Below are positions 22,060-33,454 of a stretch of 64,000 nucleotides of DNA, piece after piece; position 1 is the stretch's first letter; each line of letters starts with the position of its first letter. The DNA lies in contig JAOTON010000767.1 of NCBI GenBank assembly GCA_034440635.1, positions 434,001 through 498,000 of the forward strand, read 5' to 3'. This stretch comes from Lepas anatifera (lineage: Eukaryota > Arthropoda > Thecostraca > Lepadidae). The notes below the pieces were generated by a model, which saw only the letters and a list, made by a program, of their open reading frames with translations, had not been told where the DNA came from and did not search any database. The position numbers and the translations under genes were made by a program.

Positions 22060-23111
22060 TTTAGCTCAGGACAGTGGTCTTGCGCGTGCTCCAGTGCCAG
22101 CATCTTACTGGGGGGGGGTCATCGGTCCGGTACTTCTTCACCTAAATCTATTTGATCACCCGTCACATTTCCCAGCGGCTGAAAATGTATCAGGGGGTCG
22201 GGTATTATACATACTTCAGCGAATGGTTTCTCATTGTTAGTTGAAGCAGACAGGGATGGACGCAGGAGTGCCGTTCGGGGGGGAGGGGGGAGGCAACTCG
22301 AGAGAAATCGTGAGAACATAGTGTTTTTTTAGAAAATCGACCAGAACTTTGTCATTCGGGGAGGCGGGCCATGTCCCCTTGGCCCCCTCTGCGCCCACCA
22401 GTGGAAGTAGACATGATGCATGACGTCATTCCATGGGTGTCTGACGTCACTTCCTCGTCAGGTGTGCTCGCCGTCCGGCTTTGCAAGTGGTCTTGCAAAA
22501 CATGCACGTGGGCAATGGGAGAGTGTACCCGGTGGATGGGGATTTCGACTATTTCCTGGTGTTGCAAATGGTCTCTCACATGCCTGCTCGCTTCGGAATA
22601 TAGATGAAGTTTCTGCAGCCACTAAGGCATGAGTGCATGAATATCCCCGGGCAGCTCGGGCACAGCTCCAGCGGGGCTAGTCCGGGAGCAGGACAGTTTG
22701 ATTAGTCCAGGAGCCGGACATTTTGACACCACCGCGTGGTTCTGTTGTGGTGACGCACCGCTGCAGTACGAAAGCCGTCCTGCGCGTGCGTTCGGAGAAT
22801 ATTGCAGCCTACACACCTGGTTCAGACGAGCTGCTGGCCTCCTGTTCGGCTGTCAGCTGGAAGGATGACGAAGAGCCCGACAGTTCGCCAGAAGGAGTGC
22901 GGATGTTTGCTGGGGCGGTTCTCTGCGAATCCATCGGGCCGGGTCGGATCCGGCTGAGAGTCAGATATATCAGAGCGGGCAAAAATAGTCAGCAGTGAAG
23001 CTGCCGTTGAGGAAGGGCCGGTCAGCTGTCGGGCAGGGCTGGGTTGGGGATGGTTCTATGTTTTTATCGTTTGTAAACTGGTGGTTGGAAGAGGAAGTGT
23101 AGGGCGCCAGT
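22060..23111. other. GC-rich unique DNA with unsupported open frames
   Basis: Includes G-run tracts at 22105-22120 and 22275-22290, two TGACGTCA-like words near 22420-22450 (ATGACGTCATT and CTGACGTCACT, CRE-type) and an open frame at 22723-22998. I recognise no protein domain. The two CRE-like sites 20-25 bp apart make a regulatory role possible. Confidence 0.3.
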
Positions 23112-23470
23112 CAGGGGTGGATCCAGGATTTTCTCAAGGAGGGGGCGAATTCAATATTTTGGGACCCGTCGTTTGAAGAGGGGGCCTGCAACTCGGGTGG
23201 CCTGCAGAAAAACGTTAAATGTGATGGAAATCAGCTTTAAAAAAGATTGGTGCCCCATGCCCAGCCCTGGGTAACTTTACAGGTTTCACCATACCTACGC
23301 GCTTGCATGCACTATATAATCAGAATATACAAATACAGACAGGGTTTTTCGCGCAGAGAGCGCTTGCGGGGGGGCCGGCAGCTGCGATGGGAGGCGTTTC
23401 TTTCCAGTGGTTAATGTCGGCCCAAGGTGGGGGCGATTGCCCCGTCGCCCCCACCTTGGTTCCGCCCCTG
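23112..23470 (+). mobile_element. hAT-type MITE with near-perfect 8-bp target duplication
   Basis: Termini CAGGGGTGGATCCAGG and CTTGGTTCCGCCCCTG are inverted. The flanks GCGCCAGT (23104-23111) and GGGCCAGT (23471-23478) agree at seven of eight positions, the size expected for hAT transposition. The interior is G-rich with no coding capacity. Confidence 0.75.
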
Positions 23471-24149
23471 GGGCCAGTCTCTTTTGTTCTGTCTGAAGCC
23501 CCTAACATTTTCCCTTTCGCCAGATGTCAGAAGAATCCGGCTTTACTTGTCTGTTTGGGTAAATCTGGGGGAGATACGTTTAAATCTGGGGGATATAAGT
23601 TTTATTAAACATAAACATTATGTTTTCTCTTTTTATCAGAACTAAAACGGGTACCGATTGAGGCGTGGATAAACCCTTTTGTGCGATTTTCTGCCACAAT
23701 CTTCATACTCGTGAGCGTAGAGAATAGTCATTCAATCTCGTTCTGGTCCTCAAGCTCTTTCATCTTGCAGCAACATTGTATGATCTCGGGAGAAAATAAG
23801 TCGGTGTTTTGAAAAGAAATACGTTTTCCGACTTGCGCATTTTACCGTCGACCTTACGTCACTCCAACAGCATTCATAAGATAAAACAGTTTTATTTACC
23901 CTGACCAATAAACCGGATACTATCAGGAAAAAAGTATGATAGGCGGACATTACGAGGTTGACTGCAGATGACTGACATATTTAGCCAGCAGCAAATTTGT
24001 CGGTTAAGATTTTTCTCGCCACAAGTATATCCTCTTTCAGTTTTCACTCCAGTAACTTTGCGGCTAACGAAATACCCAGCACTTGCGATTCCAATAATGC
24101 TGGACAGGTTCAGACAAAGGTGGATTATTATATGCAACCTTTATCACTT
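23471..24149. other. AT-rich DNA, nothing recognised
   Basis: No element ends or supported exon. Short frames only. Confidence 0.4.
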
Positions 24150-24290
24150 GCACTGAAGGGGGCCGCGGAGCACCCGAGCACCCCCTCCCATCCCCACATA
24201 TTTTTCCGGGTGGCCGGAGAAACGTTTGTAGGCAAAAAGCGATACTAAAAAAAATTAAGAGAATTCAACGCACGTAGATTGGTGGACGAA
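24150..24290 (+). repeat. Two-copy interspersed repeat (partner at 17935-18060)
   Basis: See the alignment blocks described at 17935: CCCCCTCCCAT, CCGGGTGGCCGG and GAGAATTCAACG are the clearest shared words. Confidence 0.55.
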
Positions 24291-24964
24291 TTTTGAAAAT
24301 TGATCTAAATTGTTTTGCCTTATAGGTTTTCAAAGCCAGTCCAGCTTTTTGAGATTGCCTCAATCGCACGCTCGCACCAGTTCACCTGCATTGGGGATCG
24401 ATTGGTGACATCATAATGCCATATAATACACCGGCGTATCCCGTTAACCTTTTCGGGCTTTCGAGAACAGCGATTATAGCTGCTTAGCAAGCATTTTACA
24501 TGGAATAATTAGGTATTTACATACAGTTCTTAATTATACTTATTATAGTACCGCCCGTAACTACGTTTTCCAGTCACGGTCATATAAGACCTACTAAATT
24601 GTTGATCTAATCTTATCAAAATTACATAAGCGCACGGTGAACCTAGGCCTGAGTACCTGCAATGCCTTGCAGCCAGTTGCATCACGACAGTAACATGGTG
24701 CGACGCTTTCTGCGTCGCTCCGTTTTAGCCCAGCAGCGACCCGCAGCGAAGGCCTGCGGGGTCGGTATCGTGCGTCATGTCAGAGGTCACAAAAGGCCGA
24801 CGCTGCCTACAGAGTTTGTGAAAGTCTCAGGCAATCAGAGAGATTGTTTTCCCTTCCTGGTGTGTTCATTTCCTTTGGAACTAGAGCTGGTACCCAGTGA
24901 GGTGGGATAAGCTGTTGTATGTGCTAGGAAATCGCTGTATAGCACCTGTGTTGGCAATGTGTAC
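24291..24964. other. No gene recognised
   Basis: AT-rich to about 24650, then a GC-richer patch (24660-24900) with an open frame 24662-24910 that has no known motif or splice context. Confidence 0.35.
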
Positions 24965-25305
24965 ATGGGGGTAGTCATGACCATAGTCATGGGTATAGTC
25001 ATGGGTAAAGTCATGGGTAGTCATAACCATAGCCATGGGTATAGTCATGGTCATGACCATAGTCATGGGTATAGTCATGGGTAGTCATGACCACAGTCAT
25101 GGGTAAAGTCATGGGTAGTCATAACCATAGTCATGGGTATAGTCATGGTCATGACCATAGTCAAGACCATAGTCATGGGTATAGTCATGGGTAGTCATAA
25201 GCATAGTCATGGATAAAGTCATAGTCATGATCATAGTCTTGGATATATTCATTGGTAGTCATGAGAAGTCATGACCATAGTTATGACCCTGGTTATGGGT
25301 AGTCA
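24965..25305 (+). repeat. AGTCATGGGT-type minisatellite
   Basis: Imperfect tandem of 10-12 bp words AGTCATGGGTAT, AGTCATGACCAT and AGTCATAACCAT, decaying towards 25300. The minus-strand frame 24881-25078 (Met-Thr-rich, then THDYTHDYGHDY) is a reading of this repeat. Confidence 0.93.
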
Positions 25306-26745
25306 TGACCTCTCTCGTTAGTCTCCGCAAAGCCATTTCGTTTCACTTGTCTTTAATCACAGTGTAAGAGCTGGTCTGCGTTGGGATAATGAGCCATTTT
25401 CTCTGAGCAGTGCGTCCTGCGTGTGGCCGTCCAGCATCAGGAGCTGGCCGTACAGCCAGGCCTCTGAATCACTGTCGCAGTTGGCATAGGTTCTGTCGCA
25501 CGGCTGGCGGGGTGTCGGCAGCCGCCTGCTGGTCGGGCGCCATGAAGGGACGACAGCCGCACCGGCGCAGGGGATTCGATACGCGGTCGGGTGGGGTTCC
25601 TCCCTGTTGGAGATGCTTCGGATGTTTGGGGAACGGTGTGGGTTTCCCCTCTTGCTGAGACTGGCCGGCTCCCCACCCCGCGCCCTTGAAAATAAATGTG
25701 TGCTGCTGGTTCCTGTGTGATTTGGGTCACGATTATTGTTTATAACAACAGAGACAGGCTCATATGTCGAACAAATTGCATCGAATGGCGTTTTGTTTTG
25801 ATTAGTTAAATCTTGGAACCTTTTTCGTGAATTGACAACCCTCCCCCTCCCTCCCGAAGTGGGATGTCAGGAAGCCTTTCAGCAAAGACAGGTAGTTTCA
25901 AGGTGTATGCGTACTCAGAGATGCTCTGGCCTAAGTTACAAAAGGACTTTATCATAGCCGTCGCCATACTATTATAGGTGGCCTAGCTGAGCAAATATAA
26001 CACCACAGCTGAGAGCTATACGTTTCGTCGTAGGAAAGAGTGGAAAGCATGGACACAAAACTATGTATCCTTTCTCTGACTGCTGCTTTTCAACATCGTT
26101 TCCGCTTTTCTTTGACACTAATTTTCTTTTCTGACCAGAGATCTGGGAACTATAAAAATCCTAGGCCACTCTCCAAGATCAAGTTGAAGGTTTCAGTCTG
26201 CAGTCTCTGTCACTACTTGATAATGTTTTTTGACACTCGGGTCAACAACTTACCCAAAGATGGTAATAGAGCTTTTACTGTAATGCCGTTGAGTTCGGAT
26301 TGCCATTCTTAGCCTGCTAATATGCATAATTTTTTCTAAAAGGTCCGCCACCCCATTTTAAAAGGCAGCCAGGCGTGCCCCACCGCGATCCCAGCGACAA
26401 CAGCACCCTTACGTTAACACCAGAAACATAAAATTAAACGAGTCGCAACACGCCCTGCTAGGAAATGAAGCAAAAACATAAGATAGCAAAAACAACTGTG
26501 TTACTATTTAAGTAATTGTTATAAAAAGGTTGCTTAAAGAAGGCTTCTGTAAAATGTTACAGAAGCCTCGACCATTAACCCACTGTTAATAAAAGAGAGA
26601 GACTGATCACACATAATCGTTTAGTGTTAGTGCTCATTTCCATGCAGACTACCCCATGCGGATCTAAGTTATTAGTTCCCTGGAATCTAGCAGACGAGTA
26701 GACGAACTAGTAACATCTACTAGAAAACAAGGACTGACTGAGGGG
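25306..26745. other. No gene recognised; GC-rich patch at 25390-25680
   Basis: A GC-rich patch follows TTTTCTCTGAGCAG (a possible acceptor near 25409) and carries open frames on both strands (25410-25658, 25437-25730). No domain or convincing donor was found, so I do not call an exon. From 25800 on the sequence is AT-rich. A 17-bp inverted repeat (AGGCTTCTGTAAAATG TTACAGAAGCCT) lies at about 26540-26566. Confidence 0.3.
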
Positions 26746-26749
26746 GATT

Positions 26750-27500
26750 TTTTAGATGATGATGAGGTGAGAGTGACTTAAGATGTGAGCATGATTTTTG
26801 CGAGTCCCACGTGGCAACACCACAGTGTGGACTACCACCGCGTGCTGAAACACTTTTTATGATGATGAGGTGAGGGTGACTTAAGATGAGAGCATGATAT
26901 TATGTGTGTCAAGCGTGGAAACACCACAAAGTCATCTGACCTAGGGTGCTGAACCACAGACATGTTTAATATACGTTACAAGTAACGTCTTTAGAACCTG
27001 TTCTAGATGCTGAGGAGAGGGTTACACATGAAAGCATGATTACGCATGAAAGAGCCTCACTCTATAACCCCCTCAGGCCAGTAAGCGAGGAAAACCCTGT
27101 TGCTCACCGGCCGTCAAAGGCAAATAAAGGAAGCTCATGCTTTACCAAAGATACATATTTCCTCATTAGCATAATTGGCCGATGTCATGTCGACAAGAAA
27201 AGGGCAACGATAAGAGAAGATTCGCGTCCACACTTACTTACGATGATCTCCAGGAGAAATGAAATCCTTTCAGATGATGATGAGGTGAGAGTGACTTTTG
27301 ATGTGGGCATGATTTTTTGGGAAATACCATAGTGCAGGCTAGCACCGGGTGGCGATAATTTTTTTCATTTTTTGATGATGAGGTGAGGGCGACTTAATAT
27401 GAGAGCATGATAGCATGATGATATTTTGTGCGTACACCGTGGAAACACCACAGAGCACCTTAACCCCGGGTGCTGAACCACATACAGTTTAATATACTTA
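26750..27500 (+). repeat. Locally duplicated GATGATGAGGTGAG-type repeat block
   Basis: The words GATGATGAGGTGAGAGTGACTT and GATGATGAGGTGAGGGTGACTT recur at about 26757, 26862, 27273 and 27373, each followed by (G/A)AGCATGAT and then a GTGGAAACACCACA(A/G)AG segment. A diverged form, GATGCTGAGGAGAGGGTTACAC, is at 27006. The spacing (about 105 bp within pairs, about 515 bp between pairs) shows a small tandem unit that was then duplicated as a pair, ending each time in GGGTGCTGAACCACA. Confidence 0.8.
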
Positions 27501-27569
27501 TTAATAACGTATTATCAGCTTAGTTTAGATGAAACAGCTTAGCTCTTACAATTTATTTAATAGCAATAT

Positions 27570-28405
27570 TAGTCCTATTGTGACCTTGTGTTGACATTAG
27601 ATCAGGTTATTTTTGCATGTTGAGCCGGTATAGCCATGCCATATAGCATTTCATTTGCAGGAATTGGATAAATCTGATGATGCCTTATCGTTGCCCATAG
27701 GTCAACCTGGTCAGAAGTTAAGCTGAAAAGCTATCAGTGACCTGCTGCCTTCTTTGACCTTCCATGACCTCAATAATAACTTCACGAATAAAAATTTCAC
27801 AAAATCCGACCATTTTAGGGTCAGAGGTTGACCTGGTGTGGTCATATGGCACATTAATCGACTCCCAGTGACAATACAAGCACATAATTATCAACAGGAA
27901 AGGAATATCTACCTCAATTCAGCACAAAGTTATTGAAAAGAAGAATCACAGCCTGTTCGAGGGATCTCATCTGGATCTAGATCTAGATCTAGGTGGGGAG
28001 TTACCGAGACCTAGATCTCAGAGGCCATCTAGAAGACCTCTGAGAGGTCAGATACCCGAAAACTCAGTTTGATGGTCAGAAACATGCTGATAATATATGG
28101 TATGAATATTTTCGAATTTATAAATCCCTCATTTACTAAAAAGGAACAGTTGCCTAATTTCTCCATAGATTCGTAATTGGGTGGCCTAAAATTGACCCTG
28201 CCTTAGGTCAACAATACGAAAATTCCGAAATAGCAGATTTGTAGACCCCGATAACATCATCAAATAATGAAATTTTGCAATTGATTGGTTGGCAGATGTT
28301 CCTCTGGGGCCGCTTCAAGCTCGTGGTTATCGGCCTTGAGATTCGATTGCATGACCTTGAAAAGCTTCCTGACCTGACATGACGTGACCTAAAAAAGTTG
28401 ACCAT
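27570..28405 (+). mobile_element. AGGTCA-rich repeat, probable diverged relative of TTAA family 1
   Basis: About 11 perfect AGGTCA/TGACCT words in ~830 bp (chance expectation about 0.4), including TGACCT at 27755 and 27765, again 10 bp apart (DR4). The passage CCCAGTGACAATACAAGCAC ... CTCAATTCAGCACAAAGTTATTG parallels the family 1 passage GCCAGTGACAAGACAAACAC ... CTCAATTAGGTCAAAAGTTATTG. No termini could be fixed. A palindromic CTAGATCTAGATCTAG tract lies near 27976. Confidence 0.6.
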
Positions 28406-29339
28406 ATGCGTGAAATTAGTCAGGTATAGAGCACGGTAAGTTTTGCTGATCTGCTTATCTGTATTTTTTCATTATTCAAGGAAACAACAGGGGTATCGGT
28501 TTTGTGCCCCCTCCCGCGGTAACCATGTAAAAAAAATTGTTGCAGATTTTTTCATGATAAATGATACCTGGTCTCGTTCTGTGAAAATGCTCTTCTTTTC
28601 TACGCAAAGACCTTTGACGCCAGCTGGAGCAGAAGACGACAGCTTATGTTATGTGGAGGAGGGGCTGTGTTAATATGAACTGTGTGTCTCTGCCGATATT
28701 CTTTGGGAGGACCAAATATTTTAAGGACTTAAAGGGAAACTGGTATCGTCACCAGATTTGAACTGAGCAGGCAGTCGTGTGAAGCATACCGAGAAACACC
28801 TGCTGTCACATTTATTTTCCTTCGAAACGCTCACTTTGACGGAGCAACGGCGCCTCTTGAGCGTACTCCTGAAAGTCCATGGATATCAAGCCCGGATAAG
28901 GGCCCGGCTGCTGGCGCCGGCAGCTGTTCGTGGCGCTGGCGGGGACCCGAGCGGGACCGGCTACCGCTGTAAACACACGCCTTTTTACTGCAGATGATGA
29001 TTTCTGGGATGAATGAGACATCAATCTGAGGGATTTCCTTACACTGTATCGAATGGCAAACTTGTTAGTAACCCGATAGTAAATAACTCACATTCCTTTA
29101 ACTGCTATTTGATTGAGGCAAACTGTATTTTTATATCACGCATTGTCTGTCTCTGACTCTTGAATATGTGCTGCTGAATTGTGCATCATCTGAATCGTGA
29201 GGTAATAACCAGTCAATGGTTTCGAAGGTGTTGGTTGAATCAACATACGGCTCTGCAGGGCTCATGCAAATGTCATCTGACAACAACACCGAAGTCAACA
29301 GCAAATAAAAACGAGTGTCAGCAAAAACCTCGCAAAAGC
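28406..29339. other. No gene recognised
   Basis: AT-rich apart from a GC patch at 28850-28960. Open frames 28443-28673 and 28779-28997 (and its antisense partner) lack motifs and splice support. Confidence 0.35.
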
Positions 29340-29700
29340 AGACTGTAGCGATCCCCTTCGAAGGAGGGCGAATCTAACTGTAAATCTGGACTCACCATCA
29401 AGCATTTGCTCAGCTCGACCGAGCACATCTAGAGGGCGGCACTCGTCACACATCTTCATTAGTCAGTTATGCGTTCTCATAAGGTCACGTCACGCCAATT
29501 AGGGGCGAAAAGGTGACGCACAATGAGTGCCGCAACCACACAAGTCAACGCATGCGCCAGTGACGCAACGGAAGCCGATCTCAGTTCTCACCGCAGCGCG
29601 GAGGTAGTGAGAACCGTCCCCTTATCTTAGTCACGGCAGTGACTCAATGTCACGGGGAAACGCCTGTCACTATCGCAGATATTTCCTGTATTGTTGTGTG
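29340..29700. promoter_or_regulatory. Cluster of CRE/AP-1-like TGACG and TGACTCA words, candidate enhancer
   Basis: ACGTCA at 29488, TGACGCA at 29514, TGACGCAA at 29561, TGACTCA at 29640, plus GTCACG words nearby, all in a CpG-richer, non-repetitive stretch. The sites fit bZIP factors (CREB/ATF, C/EBP-ATF, AP-1). Whether they are bound is unknown. Confidence 0.3.
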
Positions 29701-30860
29701 CCCCTGCCAAAGAATGCACGTCTCGTAATGAGTGGTGTTAAAAGCCAGGCAAAGAACAAAGGCGGCCGCCTCGGCCTGCGTGTGTTGCCGAGTCAGAAGG
29801 TGTAGCAGGAATTATGTCAAGGCTGAAACGGTGCTGACGTTTTAAGGAAGTGCGGAAAAGCTGGGGTTCCCCACTTTTTAGTTGGTTTTGCATTGCAGAG
29901 ATAACTCATTTGCAATATATATCATGGCCGTTTTTAAATTGCTAATCAAAATTGTTAAACACTTCTCGCGAACACAATTACTCGAGCTGGTAGAATACAA
30001 GGCGTTTGTATTTGATTTGAGGAAAGCACGCTGTGTTGGTGGTCTCCTCCACCTCTAGGTAATAACTATTGACTTTTATAATGGGTTTTAATCTGATATC
30101 AGATTTGTAAAGCTTGTCGAAATTATGGACATATTTCGTTTCACCAAAACTTCACTATATACATATTTAAGTTCGGCACAATGTATATTTCGAAACAAAG
30201 GCCACTAAGACCTTAATTCAGACCATAAGGAAATCCCTTGCCATCTGATAACGCATGCAACGTGATAAATGTCAACAAATGGCATGGCTTTAGCAACGTT
30301 ACATGTCGCAAACAATTAGCTGAGCTTCGTAATTATACGCGATGTTTAGGTCAACCTAGCGTAGTAAGAGAAAAGCCGATATTCTTGTTTAGAACGATTA
30401 TAAGTGGACAAGTGTGATTTTCTCATTTTCAGACCTTTGTTGTCCATAAATATGCCTTTTTAGCAGTTTGACAGTGTTCCATTCTCTTTAAACCCAGCAT
30501 GCTGCAGAAGGCTCTAGACACGATGCCTTCCGGGTTGTTAAACAGCAGCTAATTAGAGGGTCTGTTTCAATGGTGACGCAGTACTTCCTTTTTCCTTACG
30601 GTTGCTATTTGTGTCATTTTTCACCGCCACTGGCTTGCAATGCTGCTTAAAATTTGCCAAAGAGCAGTTGAATCAGCAAATCTGTCGACATGAGGAAAAC
30701 AAACCAGACAGTTGGCCTGTTTGCAATGGATCAGGTATAGAAAGGGTATTCCTTAATGAGCTGATACGGCTTCAAGAATAACAACGTGATTGTAGACTAA
30801 GATTACAGACCTCCTGGCCAGCGGCAATATGTTGCCATGCAATCCTCTGCTGAAGAAGAG
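29701..30860. other. AT-rich DNA, nothing recognised
   Basis: No element ends, no long frames and no splice-supported exon seen. Confidence 0.4.
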
Positions 30861-30864
30861 TTTC

Positions 30865-30975
30865 GGAGGCTGAGTCAGTGCGCCGCTGTCGAAACTGCAT
30901 GACTCTGTGACTCATAATTACCAATCGAGTCATGCGGAGTCAGGGCTGACTCGCGGATGCAGCTGACTGGGAGTG
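30865..30975. promoter_or_regulatory. Dense TGACTC/GAGTCA cluster, candidate AP-1/Maf enhancer
   Basis: TGAGTCA at 30871 and TGACTCA at 30908, with CGAGTCATG, GGAGTCAGG and TGACTCG words following within 50 bp: five related half-palindromes in about 85 bp. No tandem unit explains the spacing. Confidence 0.3.
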
Positions 30976-31003
30976 TCTGCTGAGGAGTGCCGGCGCGGGA
31001 GTG

Positions 31004-31673
31004 TCACGGTGCAAGAGACACTGCTTGACCAGGATATGGACGAAAAGTACTCCTGCAAATGACTAATCGGAGCTGGCTCTTACTCAGACTCCTATGAGTG
31101 TTGGGCAGTCTTGTCTTCTTTCCGATATGGCGGGCATGGCGCGAGGCAGCCAATCGATGACCCGGACACACATGGCCCTGACCCGAATGTGACGTCATTT
31201 TCTCCGAAGCTACGTCTTCACGGCAAACACCATGGGCGAGGAATGTTCGTAGCGTGGAAACCATAAAACATTCCAAAGCGTCACCCGAAATAAGGACCAA
31301 GTTTTGTGAAGTGGTCGTTTGATATGTCCTCAATCTGGCTGCTTCGCAGAAAATGTTTCCACACACGAAACAATTCAAGGAACTCGCACTGGAATGCCGT
31401 GAAAATGCGGTCAGAAGTTTCTCGACTGTGAACAAACTCTTTGTTAGGATCCCGTCTTATCTATTCTATATTCTTTGGCGTTATGCCGTCCAAAAATTGC
31501 CAGCGACGAATATCAGAATCACTTGAAAGCGCTCCAATAACAAATTCACCTCCAGTAAAGATAGGTCCAAATAAACAGTTTTGCTCCACTGTGCCACGTA
31601 ATGAATCAGTTAAATGAGATGGGCTACTGTCTCTGTGATGTAGTACTGCGGCTTCTGGCTCCGACTCGCTCAA
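31004..31673 (-). other. Two minus-strand open frames of unknown status
   Basis: Frames of 70 codons (31673-31461, MSESEPEAAVLHHRD...) and 143 codons (31435-31004, MFTVEKLLTAFSRHS...) follow each other with a stop and a frame change between. I recognise no domain. They may be chance frames or a decayed transposon gene. Confidence 0.15.
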
Positions 31674-32722
31674 ACGCCAGGATTTACAGTCTGGAAATTA
31701 AATAAAACTAAGATTACGGTGCTGGTATGCACAGAATGCGTGCATGGCCCGCATCTCTGGCCAGAAGCCAGTCGACACCTGCTGGTGGTTAATACCTATC
31801 AAAGTAGAAACAGAACTGCAAACGATGACATCTATCTGACTCAAAATGGCAGCAAAAATCAACAGCAGGCATGTATGTATGTATTTCTAGAATCACCAAC
31901 AGGCATGGGCACCCACTGACAGGTGAAGTCAAAAGGTTTAAAACAATAAATATCGATACAGAAACAGGCACAGTCAATCGTCATTATCTCCTGTCACGTA
32001 GGTATAAAACAACGCGTTTCTTGAATTCGGTGACACTATGGTACCACACATCTACATTGCGGTTTGCATTTAAAAAGGCGTTGCACGCCTTCGGTATTCG
32101 ACAAAATAAACCGTTTCGGACGGTATTTATCCGGGCGTACATGACATGAAATGTAGCTCTGGTGCGGAGCTGCCGGGTGGGCACAGCCAGTGGGAGCTTA
32201 GAAAGCAAGAATGGAGAGTCTACTTTGTGGCGATGGACATCTCTTATAAACGTCTATAATCTTGTATTCCAGATATTCATTACCTATTCCTAATTTGGTA
32301 GTGCAATCATTATGGGCTATGAGCCACTGAAATTAGACACGTAAAACGATTTGGCTTGACCTTGACCCAAGTTCAACATTTATCAGAAGACACAAAATCA
32401 TGAAGATGAGAACAAATAATGTTATTATGGCCCGTGAAGTCTCTTTTTATTGGGTTTTATATGCATTCTAAGTACCTTTCTGTGTGAATTTGGCTCCTCT
32501 TTGGTGGTATTTCGATTTCGAGGAGTGGGTGGGGGGGGGTGGTAGCGGCCTGTCTTACCTGGGTATCCACCTAGTTCCAATGCACATTTCGACCTGTTGG
32601 CATGTTGTTGAGTTGATTAGTGGAATTTATAATGTGGACTGGGATAAGGGAATCTATATTTATATTGCCTGGATTTAAAAAGGCGGTAGTTGTTGACAGG
32701 TCAAGGAAACCAAAATATTTTT
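31674..32722. other. AT-rich DNA, nothing recognised
   Basis: No element boundary identified. A G-run (GGGGGGGGGG) lies at about 32530. Confidence 0.4.
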
Positions 32723-33044
32723 TCATAAGTTGATAAAGTGTTCGCTGGCCTGTCCCTCGAATCCGGACATGTAAAAACACTGAAGATTGTATATTCGGGC
32801 ACAGCCCTTCATCAGAATAATGTAGTAAATATCAAAGACTCTCAGTCATAGTGTAGCCAGACCTCGAATTGAGCTTCTGAAGCTTCTGAAGCTCAACTCA
32901 AGGTCTGGCTACACTATGACTGAAAATCTTTATATTTACTACATGATTCTGATGCAGGGCTGTGCCCGAATATACAATCTTCAGTGTTTTTTACATTTCC
33001 GGATTAGAAGGGACAGGCCAGTGAACACTTTATCAACTTATCAT
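32723..33044. repeat. 320-bp foldback: two ~160-bp inverted arms with almost no loop
   Basis: The left arm begins CATAAGTTGATAAAGTGTTC (32723) and the right arm ends GAACACTTTATCAACTTAT (about 33044). The arms match at roughly nine in ten positions by eye and meet at an AAGCTT-centred palindrome near 32880-32885. Shared blocks include TATATTCGGGCACAGCCCT / AGGGCTGTGCCCGAATATA and the inverted GTCATAGTGTAGCCAGACCT. No target duplication was found. If transcribed within the intron it would form a long RNA hairpin. Confidence 0.92.
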
Positions 33045-33262
33045 CATGCTCCTCGCCGCAGCACTCCAAAAGCTATCAAGATTTTTCATAAGGCTTAATT
33101 TAGAAATACATGATTTGAAATAGTAGTCAGGGTCACCCAAATTAGGCTCGGGATATTGAGTATCTTAGTATCACTTAGGAAGGGAAAGAGCCTATGTCAA
33201 AATTTCGTGTTATCCAGCTTTAAACGGAACTACGTTACGATGGGCGTTCCTTGAGTCACTTT

Positions 33263-33454
33263 TTTATTAGGGCCACTCCCAACAGGCACACTTGCCCAAT
33301 TACAGCGAGTATTGGCGTGAGTGTTTAAGGATCCTCTCCACCGGGTCAGATCGGACACGGAAGGCGGTTTCCCGCCGTGGGGATTGAACCCACGTTAATC
33401 CATGCTATCCAATCTGAAGACGGGCAACAAAGCCACTAGGCCACCTGGCCCCTT
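33263..33454 (-). mobile_element. tRNA-derived SINE, copy 1
   Basis: On the minus strand a tRNA-like head carries box A TGGCCTAGTGG (33433-33443) and box B GGTTCAATCC (33381-33390), the two parts of an RNA polymerase III promoter. A body shared with 52385-52574 follows (GGCAC..TTGCCCAATTACAG..., GTTTAAGGA, ACCGGGTCAGAT/CCGGCCAGAT). It is not a tRNA gene, because the acceptor stem does not pair and the body continues. Confidence 0.8.

Noticed and set aside
22723..22998. 91-codon ORF (MTPPRGSVVVTHRC...) as a gene
   Set aside because: No acceptor-donor pair in phase and no recognisable domain; left as an unassigned frame in a GC-rich patch.
33360..33454. tRNA gene on the minus strand
   Set aside because: Same reasoning; a second diverged copy with the same body lies at 52385-52574.
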